This document shows positions 1 through 5,174 of a stretch of 5,174 bases of DNA, one piece after another. The position numbers and the translations under genes are program-made. The stretch spans positions 1-5,174 of the forward strand of contig JBIKKQ010000216.1 of the NCBI GenBank assembly GCA_044360305.1, read 5' to 3'. The first letter of the stretch is position 1. The number at the start of each line of letters is the position of its first letter. Source of the DNA: QWPN01 sp044360305 (GTDB lineage Bacteria; Planctomycetota; Planctomycetia; Pirellulales; UBA1268). The notes under the pieces are model-generated. The model searched no databases and was not told where the DNA came from. It was given only the letters and a program-made list of their open reading frames with translations.

Positions 1-1428
1 GGGCCGTTGGCCGACGGCCGACCGCTGCTCCTCGAGGACGCCCGCCGGGGCGACGGCGACCCGGTCCGGGGCGCTGAGTTCGTCGGGCACGATCGACACG
101 CCTCCCGCGGGGGCCAGCAGGACGCGGCCCTTCCAGACCACGTTCACGGCGCAGGGCATGCGCCGCGGGGGTGGCAGCGTCTCGGTGGCCACGGTCCGCT
201 CGTCCCGCAGGCCGCCCGCGTCCCAGCCGATGGCGGCCGGCCAGCCCTCGCGCCGGAGGAACGACGCCAGCACGAGCAGGTCGATGCCGTTGCGCAACTG
301 GCCGAACACGGGGCTGCGTTCGGCGATCTGCGGATAGCGGGCCGTGAACGCGGCCGCGAACCCCTCGGCCGTCGCGCCGGCCCTGCCACCACGATCGACG
401 AGCCGGCCGTCGGGCCCGATGGCCAGATCCTCCGTCGAGAGCCGCACGCTCCGGCCGAGCAGTTCGCAGGCGCGGCGATCAGGTGCCACCCGCAGGCAGC
501 GATCGTCGGGGCGAAACCACCAGCGTTGCAGCGTGTTCGGCGGCGCCGACTGCAGCCCGTCGAGGAAGCTCCGCAGCGGAACCGGTGGCGGCTCGAGGTC
601 GATGGCGATGAGCTTCATGCGATAGTCGGCCTCCACGAGCACGCGGGCGAAGTGCGTGGCGGCGGACACGCCGAACACCCGGACGTCGGCGTCGCCGAGG
701 GCCGCCGCGAGCCCGTCGTGGATCCGGGCGGCGACCGCGGGCCGCTCGTGGTCGGCCACGGCCTTCGGCACCGTGCGCTGGAACTGACGCAGACGTTCGA
801 GCGCCGCCGGCGCCGGATCAATCGAGCAGCCGACCGACTGCGGGCCGCGGATGCCGGGCCAGAAGGCCCGCAGCGCCACGCACAGATCCTCGAGCAGGAT
901 CACCGGCTCTCCGCTTCGGATCGACACCGCCCGGCCGAGGCCGTCCTCACGCCAGCCGTCGGCCGGGCCCGCGATCACGATGTCGCCACGGTCCGGATAC
1001 AGAAATGCGAACTGGAGCCGCGTCAGCCCGGCGAGGTGCCGCTCGACGGCATCGGGGCCGCCGCCGGCCGCCCCCCGGCGCCGCAGGGCGGCATCGAGCC
1101 CGACGAGCGAGATCTTGCGCAGCCGCGCGGGACGGATGACGTCGGCGGGGAGGGCCGCCCGGGCCGCCGCGGCCCGCTGCGCCGCCAGCCGCCCGCCCGG
1201 ATCCTCGACCGCCCTGCGCGAGACCACGCCGTCGGCGTCGATCGCCACGCCGAACTCCGGCATCTGCAGCGTCGTGCCAACCTGGCCGCGGGCCACGGCG
1301 ACGAGCAGCAGGACGAGGCAGGCGGCGCCGACGCGGACGCCTGCCGGCTTTTGCCGGACGCGCGACACCACGTGCCGGGCACCGAGAACGCGGTCCGATG
1401 CCTGTTCCGTCGGCCGCCCGTGTCCCAT
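1..1428 (-). CDS. Exported DUF1598 domain-containing protein, 3' end cut off by window edge
   Basis: The function is unknown. I recognise the planctomycete DUF1598 family from its motifs: IAGPADGW (residues 152-159), a segment of the form EPVILLEDLCVALR (174-187), GCSIDP (200-205), EADYRMK (266-272) and RYPQIAERSPVFGQLRNGID (364-383). An N-terminal hydrophobic stretch (about 33-46) after an arginine-rich start, ending near ARG-Q, suggests a signal peptide or membrane anchor and hence export. No lipobox fits Cys37. The 476 codons visible contain no stop, and the reading frame is open to the left edge, so the C-terminus is missing. The start is ATG at 1428, with GAGG six bases upstream. It begins 14 bases after the stop of the transglutaminase-like gene, so the two are probably co-transcribed and translationally coupled. 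Very high GC matches that neighbour. The family call is strong; any biochemical role would be a guess. Confidence 0.85.
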   Translation of the reverse strand, partial: MGHGRPTEQASDRVLGARHVVSRVRQKPAGVRVGAACLVLLLVAVARGQVGTTLQMPEFGVAIDADGVVSRRAVEDPGGRLAAQRAAAARAALPADVIRPARLRKISLVGLDAALRRRGAAGGGPDAVERHLAGLTRLQFAFLYPDRGDIVIAGPADGWREDGLGRAVSIRSGEPVILLEDLCVALRAFWPGIRGPQSVGCSIDPAPAALERLRQFQRTVPKAVADHERPAVAARIHDGLAAALGDADVRVFGVSAATHFARVLVEADYRMKLIAIDLEPPPVPLRSFLDGLQSAPPNTLQRWWFRPDDRCLRVAPDRRACELLGRSVRLSTEDLAIGPDGRLVDRGGRAGATAEGFAAAFTARYPQIAERSPVFGQLRNGIDLLVLASFLRREGWPAAIGWDAGGLRDERTVATETLPPPRRMPCAVNVVWKGRVLLAPAGGVSIVPDELSAPDRVAVAPAGVLEEQRSAVGQRP

Positions 1429-1434
1429 CGGCCG

Positions 1435-1438
1435 CCTC
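1435..1438 (-). promoter_or_regulatory. Ribosome binding site of the DUF1598 gene
   Basis: GAGG lies six bases before the ATG at 1428, inside the 14-base gap after the upstream stop. It supports this start over in-frame positions further upstream, which would overlap the preceding gene. Confidence 0.55.
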
Positions 1439-1442
1439 GATG

Positions 1443-2573
1443 TCAGTGCCGCCGCATCAGGCTGTCGAGCCTGTGGCCGGCGAGGGTCCATTCGCCCGTC
1501 TTCTGCTTGATGCGGCCCCCCGGACCCGGATCCGCGCCGTCCTCGGCGGGCAGGGGCTTCAGTTCCGCCGTCCAGCGGAACTCGGGCCGCGTGCCGGCCG
1601 CGCGGCCCCAGTCCTCGAGCAGCCGCTGGGGGGTCTTGGAATGGACCGGGATCACGCGGTCCCCCTTCTGGATCACCAGTTCGTGCACGCCTGTCCAGCC
1701 GAACCACGGGTAGCAGGCGGTGTGGGCCGGGATCCAGTGGCCCACGCCGGCCTCGTCCACGAGATGAAATTCCGCCCAGTTGTGGTTGGGCACCCAGACG
1801 AGCCGGGCCGGGATGCCCGCGCGGCGGCAGAGGGCCACGAACACCCCGGCCATTTCCTCGCAGTCCCCCACCCGGTCGTCGATCGCCTTGACCACGCTGG
1901 TGTAGGGGCCGATCCGCGGGCGGATGTTCTCCCGGACCCACGTCCAGCAGCGTCGGGCGAGATCCCAGGGGTGCTCGTCCGCCGGGCCGCGGACCGTGTC
2001 GAGGAGTTTGCGAACCTGGGACGACCCGGTCTCGATGCCCGGGCTGTCGAGCAGGTAACGGCTGCGAATGTCCCGGGCCGGCTTCGGCTGGATGCGCGGA
2101 AACCGGTCGCGGTCGTGGCCGAAATAGTGCTTGGCGACGGTGAGCTGATAGCGGGCGGTCGCCCGGAGAACTCCGCCGGCGCCGATGGCGGGGGCCGCCA
2201 CCAGGAGTTGGGCCGCTCCCTCGCCCACCGGCTGGATGCGGGCCTCGCAGCCCTCCGTCTCGATCCTCACGTCGGTGACTTTCTGCTCCGGATGGGGCAC
2301 CGGCACGGGCGTCACGGCCTGGATGTCGGTGGCGTTGCCGCGGCCGCGCATCTCGATCCCCACCGAGAGTTCGAACGGCCGCTCGTCGAAATAGCCGGCC
2401 GGTTCGCGGGGCGGCCTGGTTTCGATCCAGCGACCGTCACCCACGACCGGCGTCACGGCCCACGCCGGTGGCGGAGCGGAGACGAAGCCGGATCGATTCA
2501 TCCCCAGGCGCGAGGCCATGATCGGCCCGGCGGCCGCGGCCAGGCCGGCCGCGAAAAACGTTCGTCTGCGCAT
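1443..2573 (-). CDS. Tat-exported transglutaminase-like cysteine protein
   Basis: This is a transglutaminase-like (papain-fold) protein of 376 residues from ATG 2573. The N-terminus MRRRTFFAAGL followed by an alanine-rich stretch is a twin-arginine signal. An in-frame ATG at 2618 would add 15 residues before it, but GGTGAT four bases before ATG 2573 and the signal position favour 2573. A beta-rich region (about 60-150) precedes the core (about 190-290). The core shows GDCEEMAG with the nucleophile Cys238, then NHNWAEF with His264, then a WIPAH segment. The third catalytic position, normally Asp in W-x-P-x-D, is His284 here. Members of this superfamily may be proteases, amidases or cross-linkers; the substrate cannot be read from the sequence. 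It sits 14 bases upstream of the DUF1598 gene, so a joint envelope role is likely but inferred. The tail after about residue 300 has no recognised domain. Confidence 0.88.
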   Translation of the reverse strand: MRRRTFFAAGLAAAAGPIMASRLGMNRSGFVSAPPPAWAVTPVVGDGRWIETRPPREPAGYFDERPFELSVGIEMRGRGNATDIQAVTPVPVPHPEQKVTDVRIETEGCEARIQPVGEGAAQLLVAAPAIGAGGVLRATARYQLTVAKHYFGHDRDRFPRIQPKPARDIRSRYLLDSPGIETGSSQVRKLLDTVRGPADEHPWDLARRCWTWVRENIRPRIGPYTSVVKAIDDRVGDCEEMAGVFVALCRRAGIPARLVWVPNHNWAEFHLVDEAGVGHWIPAHTACYPWFGWTGVHELVIQKGDRVIPVHSKTPQRLLEDWGRAAGTRPEFRWTAELKPLPAEDGADPGPGGRIKQKTGEWTLAGHRLDSLMRRH

Positions 2574-2577
2574 CGGC

Positions 2578-2583
2578 ATCACC
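2578..2583 (-). promoter_or_regulatory. Shine-Dalgarno-like GGTGAT deciding the start of the transglutaminase-like gene
   Basis: GGTGAT matches the 3' half of the extended anti-SD complement (AGGAGGTGAT). It ends four bases before ATG 2573, a spacing equivalent to about eight bases from an AGGAGG core. No such sequence precedes ATG 2618. Confidence 0.45.
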
Positions 2584-2660
2584 GTGGTGTGGGGGGAAGC
2601 GGATGTTCGCGATGCCATCGTCGGCGTGGAGGTCGCGTGCAGCCGGACGACGTGAACCTG

Positions 2661-2669
2661 ATCATACCA
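2661..2669 (-). promoter_or_regulatory. Possible extended -10 promoter for the transglutaminase/DUF1598 operon
   Basis: On the minus strand TGGTATGAT reads as an extended -10 (TGn + TATGAT), about 90 bases before ATG 2573. It lies in the only intergenic gap upstream of the operon. No good -35 hexamer is present at 16-18 bases spacing (TCCCAG occupies it), so the call rests on the extended -10 alone. Confidence 0.25.
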
Positions 2670-2687
2670 GCCCGGGCATCGGGCTGG
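2667..2687 (-). other. Hairpin in the gap between the phosphodiesterase remnant and the transglutaminase-like gene
   Basis: CCAGCCC and GGGCTGG form a perfect 7-bp GC-rich stem around a 7-base loop, 27 bases after the stop of the phosphodiesterase remnant. It could be the relic gene's transcription terminator, but no T-tract follows on either strand. Its 3' arm overlaps the putative extended -10, so it could equally be fortuitous or affect that promoter. Confidence 0.35.
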
Positions 2688-2713
2688 GACTCCTTATCCG
2701 CCTGCGTGCGCCG

Positions 2714-3253
2714 TCAGCCGCGGGCGACGAGGTCGAGGAGCGTGTCGCGGACGTCGGTCATCGGCATTGACTCGCGCCGGGCGGCGGCGTCGGTGCAGAG
2801 AAACACCGGGCCATCGTCGGGCCGGTCGGGGAGCCGGCCGTGCGAGCCGCGCACGATCGAGACATCGGTGCCGATCACCTTCATCAGATAGCGGAAGCCG
2901 AGCAGCTTCTTCGCCAGCGTCGCCGCGATCCGCAGCCGCGGCAGGGCGAGGGTCGGATCGACGAACAGTTCGACCGGGTCGTAGCCCGGCTTGCGGTGGA
3001 TGTCCACCGTGCGGGCGAAGTCGGGCATCCGCGCGTCGTCGAGCCAGTAGCAGTAGGTGAACCAGCGGTCGGGCGCGGCCACGGCGACGAGTTCGCCCGA
3101 CCGTGGGTGGTCGAGGCCGTGCGCCGCCTGGGCCTCGCGGTCGAGCAGGACCTGTTCCGCGCCGATACGGGCCAGTCGCCGCGTGCCGCCTTCTGAAATG
3201 GCGGTTTCTGGCCGCCGACGTCTGGCCTGCCGATTGGTCCGCATGCCGGGCAC
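2714..3253 (-). pseudogene. C-terminal remnant of a type I phosphodiesterase / nucleotide pyrophosphatase (alkaline phosphatase superfamily)
   Basis: From about residue 33 of this 179-codon frame the sequence matches the C-terminal part of a bacterial phosphodiesterase/nucleotide pyrophosphatase family protein. Signatures are GLDHPRSGELVAV (46-58), DRWFTYCYWLDDAR (62-75), DFARTVDIHRKPGYDPVELF (78-97) and VRGSHGR (134-140). His138 in GSHG corresponds to the last metal-ligand histidine. Full-length relatives are more than 400 residues. The nucleophile Thr and the other metal ligands (Asp, Asp, His, Asp, His) lie in the missing N-terminal part. The frame is closed by TGA at 3254-3256, and the ankyrin gene ends at 3324, so there is no room for the rest upstream; neither alternative frame restores it. 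Possible starts are GTG 3253 or ATG 3244, neither with a clear RBS. The first ~32 residues are arginine-rich, unlike the family, and probably not genuine. The body has no internal stop, so decay may be recent. Confidence 0.75.
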
Positions 3254-3323
3254 TCAGGCCCATTCCGGGTATCTACAGAAGAGACGTTCCACCAGCGAGC
3301 AGAGCCGCCCGGAATGCGTGGCG
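3158..3323. other. Junction region between high-GC backbone and lower-GC lipase/ankyrin segment
   Basis: Recognisable phosphodiesterase homology stops near 3158 and the ankyrin gene ends at 3324. The bases between contain no gene I can support. They hold a 9-bp inverted repeat (3261-3269/3308-3316), a 6-bp one (3224-3229/3255-3260) and a short minus-strand frame with a CPACG motif that may be a zinc-ribbon remnant. I read this as the scar of a rearrangement; no element end or target duplication can be demonstrated. Confidence 0.45.
3261..3316. repeat. 9-bp inverted repeat just downstream of the ankyrin lipoprotein gene
   Basis: CATTCCGGG at 3261-3269 and CCCGGAATG at 3308-3316 are perfect inverted copies separated by 38 bases. 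On the minus strand the structure begins 8 bases after the ankyrin gene's stop. A rho-independent terminator is unlikely because the loop is long and no T-tract follows. It could be an mRNA 3' stem, part of a mobile-element end, or chance. Confidence 0.4.
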
Positions 3324-4259
3324 TCACTCAAGCTTCTTTTCCGCCTCGGCCTTCTCGCGGGCCTTGCGCTCCGCGATCTCGGCATCCATTTTTTGGCGAA
3401 ACGTGGCGCCGGACCACGAATCCCAACGAGCGATGTCTGCCTTCGCCGCTTCGTACGACTCGCCATGGTCTTCGAGCCATTTCACCAGTTCGTGGAACTT
3501 GGCCTTCTGTTCGGGGGTGTACTGGCCAAGGCGACGCTCCTGTTTGACGACGATATGAATGAGTCGCTGGACCTCGCTATCGCCATACGTCCGGAAGTTC
3601 GCCCCAGCCTCGAGCATCATCAGCGCGAGTTCATACTGCGCTCCCCAGGTCACCGCCTGCATCACGGGAGTCCCACCGTTTGAAAGCGCATTCATGTCGG
3701 CTCCCAAATCGATCAGCCGCTTGATTTTTTCGGCCTTGTTGGCAGCCGCGCCGGTGAGCACTGCGAAGAGCGGCGTCTCGCGAAAGCCCAGCGGTCCGGT
3801 GTGCCGAATGTGCGGGTCGCCACCATGATCGAACACCGCCTCAAAATACCCCGGGAACGAGGTGTCGCAGGCCATATGCGTGACGGAATCTCCGCGGGTG
3901 ATTCGCTGGCGAGTGTTGAACTCGCCCTCGACCACCACGTTCGGATTCGCGCCGTGTTCGAGCAGCCACTTGAACCCCGGCAGATGGTTGTCCGGAAACG
4001 CCCACAACAGCGGCGTCATCTTGTCTTTACCCTGGGCGTTGACGTCGGCGCCCGCCTTGACCAACCGCTCCATTTCAACCAGATCATTGGCTTCAATCGC
4101 GCGGCACAGCGCGATCACCTGCGGGTCGGTGAAGTAGTCCTCGGCTTTCCATCCGCACCGTTGGTGAAAACTTCTGCCCGGGAGCTCATTGACCAAACCG
4201 CATCCGGCAACGCCACTCACGATGACGGCACCAAGGCTGACGGACTGAAGGAAGTGCAT
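3324..4259 (-). CDS. Ankyrin-repeat lipoprotein, candidate immunity protein for the adjacent lipase
   Basis: This 311-residue protein starts at ATG 4259. An in-frame TTG at 4271 would add four residues and has no RBS. A lipoprotein signal peptide (MHFLQSV, hydrophobic core, then VAGC) puts the lipidated Cys at residue 20. Residue +2 is Gly, not Asp, which in proteobacterial rules would favour the outer membrane. About five ankyrin-type repeats follow: 46-77 (ending LVKAGADVNAQ), 82-107 (LLEHGANPN), 126-150 (VFDHGGDPH), 162-190 (LIDLGADMNA) and 196-223 (MLEAGANF). A helical region (230-266) and a Lys/Glu/Ala-rich tail (288-311) that could be helical end the protein. Ankyrin arrays bind proteins and have no catalytic role. 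It begins 18 bases after the lipase stop, so the two share a transcript. Ankyrin proteins are a known immunity class in polymorphic toxin loci; that role here is inferred from position and envelope location. GC is lower than in the genes to its left. Confidence 0.88.
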   Translation of the reverse strand: MHFLQSVSLGAVIVSGVAGCGLVNELPGRSFHQRCGWKAEDYFTDPQVIALCRAIEANDLVEMERLVKAGADVNAQGKDKMTPLLWAFPDNHLPGFKWLLEHGANPNVVVEGEFNTRQRITRGDSVTHMACDTSFPGYFEAVFDHGGDPHIRHTGPLGFRETPLFAVLTGAAANKAEKIKRLIDLGADMNALSNGGTPVMQAVTWGAQYELALMMLEAGANFRTYGDSEVQRLIHIVVKQERRLGQYTPEQKAKFHELVKWLEDHGESYEAAKADIARWDSWSGATFRQKMDAEIAERKAREKAEAEKKLE

Positions 4260-4277
4260 CGGTTCGCCCAAGCTTTG

Positions 4278-5174
4278 CTAGGAAAAGTACGCAACGTAGC
4301 CGAGAAGGTCGATCGTGATGCTGCCCAAACTATCTTCCGTGACAAGCAACCCGTAGAGAACTGATGGATTCAGATGCAGGTCGTACATGAAGGAGAGACT
4401 CAGGAGCGGGATAGGATCGGCCACGGTCAGGTTGAAGTCGTGCGGCCCGTCAAGTTCATGCCGGAGACCCACGGGAGCCATTGTGTCGTCCAATCGCCGA
4501 AACTGCGTCTGGAAGTACGTGAGGATGTCCCAATCCACGTAATAGGACTTGATCGTCCCCACCGCCCCGGTGAAGTTGACCAGCGACCCCGGATAGCGCT
4601 CTCGCTTGCCCCCAAGGCCGTCTGGCTCCAGCAGGGTTTCCTTGCGTAGCCAGGCGGCATTGAAGGTATCGGCACGGAATCCTCCCACCACGGCCGCCGC
4701 GGTCGCCAAGCCGCCACCGAGCGAATGACCGGTGACGATAAGATGGCCATCAGCTATGCCATCACTTTTCGACAAGCCGTCGCCGGTCTTCATGGCTGCC
4801 TCATATTGCGGGGGAGTGCCTCGCCCAAGTCCTTGATCAAAGTTGTTTTTCCAGTCGCCATCCGCGCCGAACAACAACCAGTCCAAGAACTGTCCGAAGG
4901 TGTCGTCCGTCCCTGCGAAAGCCAGCACGTATTGACGGTCGCCGGTGATGTAATCCTGGTAGACCATCGCTTTGAATCCGGCAATGCCGGAGCCCTCGCC
5001 GAGCAACAGATTGGCAGTATCCGGGACGCCGAGTCGTCGAAGGTCCAAGGGCGACTTCGGCTGCAGACTGAACTTCCGCAAGTCGGCGAACGAGTACACT
5101 CCCCGCGAGGCCAGGGCGTTCCGCACCTCCTGCCGTGTGTGCAGCGCGTAATAGAAGGAATCCTCGTTGGCGAC
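4278..5174 (-). CDS. Class-3-lipase-like alpha/beta hydrolase, C-terminal part of a larger protein (N-terminus beyond window edge)
   Basis: The 298 codons to the stop at 4278 are open to the right edge. A GTG at 5126 is internal, because coding-like sequence (VANEDSFYYAL) continues in frame upstream. Counting from the first visible codon, YVLAFAGTDD (82-91) is the oxyanion/strand motif of class 3 lipases. GHSLGGG (149-155) contains the nucleophile Ser151, and TFNAA follows. A SYYVDWDILTYFQ segment (about 210-222) holds the likely acid Asp216, and GPHDF the likely His245. The arrangement, including WKNNFDQGLG and QYEAA between the first two motifs, matches the Mbeg1-like/DUF2974 and polymorphic-toxin phospholipases often found at the C-terminus of Rhs or type VI effector proteins. 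It should hydrolyse lipid esters, possibly membrane phospholipids. The missing N-terminus should show whether a delivery domain is present. It is followed after 18 bases by the ankyrin lipoprotein gene. An ordinary secreted lipase remains possible. Confidence 0.85.
   Translation of the reverse strand, partial: VANEDSFYYALHTRQEVRNALASRGVYSFADLRKFSLQPKSPLDLRRLGVPDTANLLLGEGSGIAGFKAMVYQDYITGDRQYVLAFAGTDDTFGQFLDWLLFGADGDWKNNFDQGLGRGTPPQYEAAMKTGDGLSKSDGIADGHLIVTGHSLGGGLATAAAVVGGFRADTFNAAWLRKETLLEPDGLGGKRERYPGSLVNFTGAVGTIKSYYVDWDILTYFQTQFRRLDDTMAPVGLRHELDGPHDFNLTVADPIPLLSLSFMYDLHLNPSVLYGLLVTEDSLGSITIDLLGYVAYFS

Noticed and set aside
7..1713. 568-codon open frame on the plus strand
   Set aside because: It lies antisense to the DUF1598 gene and the end of the transglutaminase gene. 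Its product is a low-complexity Arg/Ala/Gly/Pro mix with no family signature, as expected for the shadow of very high-GC coding sequence.
1398..2891. 497-codon open frame on the plus strand
   Set aside because: It is antisense to the transglutaminase-like gene, whose signal peptide, Cys and His motifs are clear. The plus-strand product shows no recognisable domain.
2694..3327. Two alternative minus-strand frames over the phosphodiesterase remnant (2694-3263 and 2884-3327)
   Set aside because: Both are Arg/Pro-rich shadows. Only the frame ending at 2714 carries the conserved phosphodiesterase motifs.
3057..3683. 208-codon plus-strand frame across the junction
   Set aside because: It runs antisense to both the phosphodiesterase remnant and the ankyrin gene, and has no family resemblance.
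4269..4271. TTG as start of the ankyrin lipoprotein
   Set aside because: ATG 4259 gives a compact lipoprotein signal peptide, and no RBS favours the TTG.
3801..4364. 187-codon plus-strand frame
   Set aside because: It is antisense to the ankyrin gene and the lipase C-terminus; the minus-strand products are clearly the real ones.
5124..5126. GTG as start of the lipase gene
   Set aside because: The frame stays open to the window edge, with plausible coding sequence upstream. A class 3 lipase starting here would also begin without the usual upstream region or any signal peptide. The gene is more likely 5'-partial.
1..5174. tRNA, rRNA, CRISPR array, intact insertion sequence or tandem repeats
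   Set aside because: None was seen on reading either strand. Short GC-rich repeats such as GCCG/CGGC reflect composition.

Overview
The window looks like part of a planctomycete chromosome, probably a high-GC Pirellulales-type lineage. This is inferred from a DUF1598-type protein, a family known essentially from Planctomycetes, from the very high GC of the left part, and from the scarcity of strong Shine-Dalgarno sequences. Every gene I can support reads on the minus strand, so the biological order is right to left. The long plus-strand open frames are antisense shadows of high-GC coding sequence.

Right part (about 3324-5174, visibly lower GC): a two-gene unit. First comes the C-terminal 298 residues of a class-3-lipase-like alpha/beta hydrolase whose N-terminus lies beyond the right edge. 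Eighteen bases later comes an ankyrin-repeat lipoprotein. A lipase domain at the C-terminus of a larger protein, followed at once by an envelope-anchored ankyrin protein, resembles polymorphic-toxin or type VI lipase effectors with ankyrin-type immunity proteins. The pairing is seen; the toxin/immunity role is inferred.

Middle (about 2714-3323): the C-terminal third or so of an alkaline-phosphatase-superfamily phosphodiesterase (type I phosphodiesterase/nucleotide pyrophosphatase). Its N-terminal catalytic part is absent. The break coincides with the change in base composition, as if the lipase/ankyrin segment had been joined into, or replaced part of, this gene. The roughly 165 bases at the junction hold no convincing gene but do contain an inverted repeat and a possible zinc-ribbon remnant.

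Left part (1-2618, very high GC): a two-gene operon. A Tat-exported transglutaminase-like protein is followed after 14 bases by an exported DUF1598 protein that runs off the left edge. Both appear to act outside the cytoplasm. The transglutaminase core keeps the catalytic Cys and His but has His where the usual Asp would be. A weak extended -10 promoter and a hairpin lie in the gap upstream of this operon.

No tRNA, rRNA, CRISPR array or intact insertion sequence was seen.
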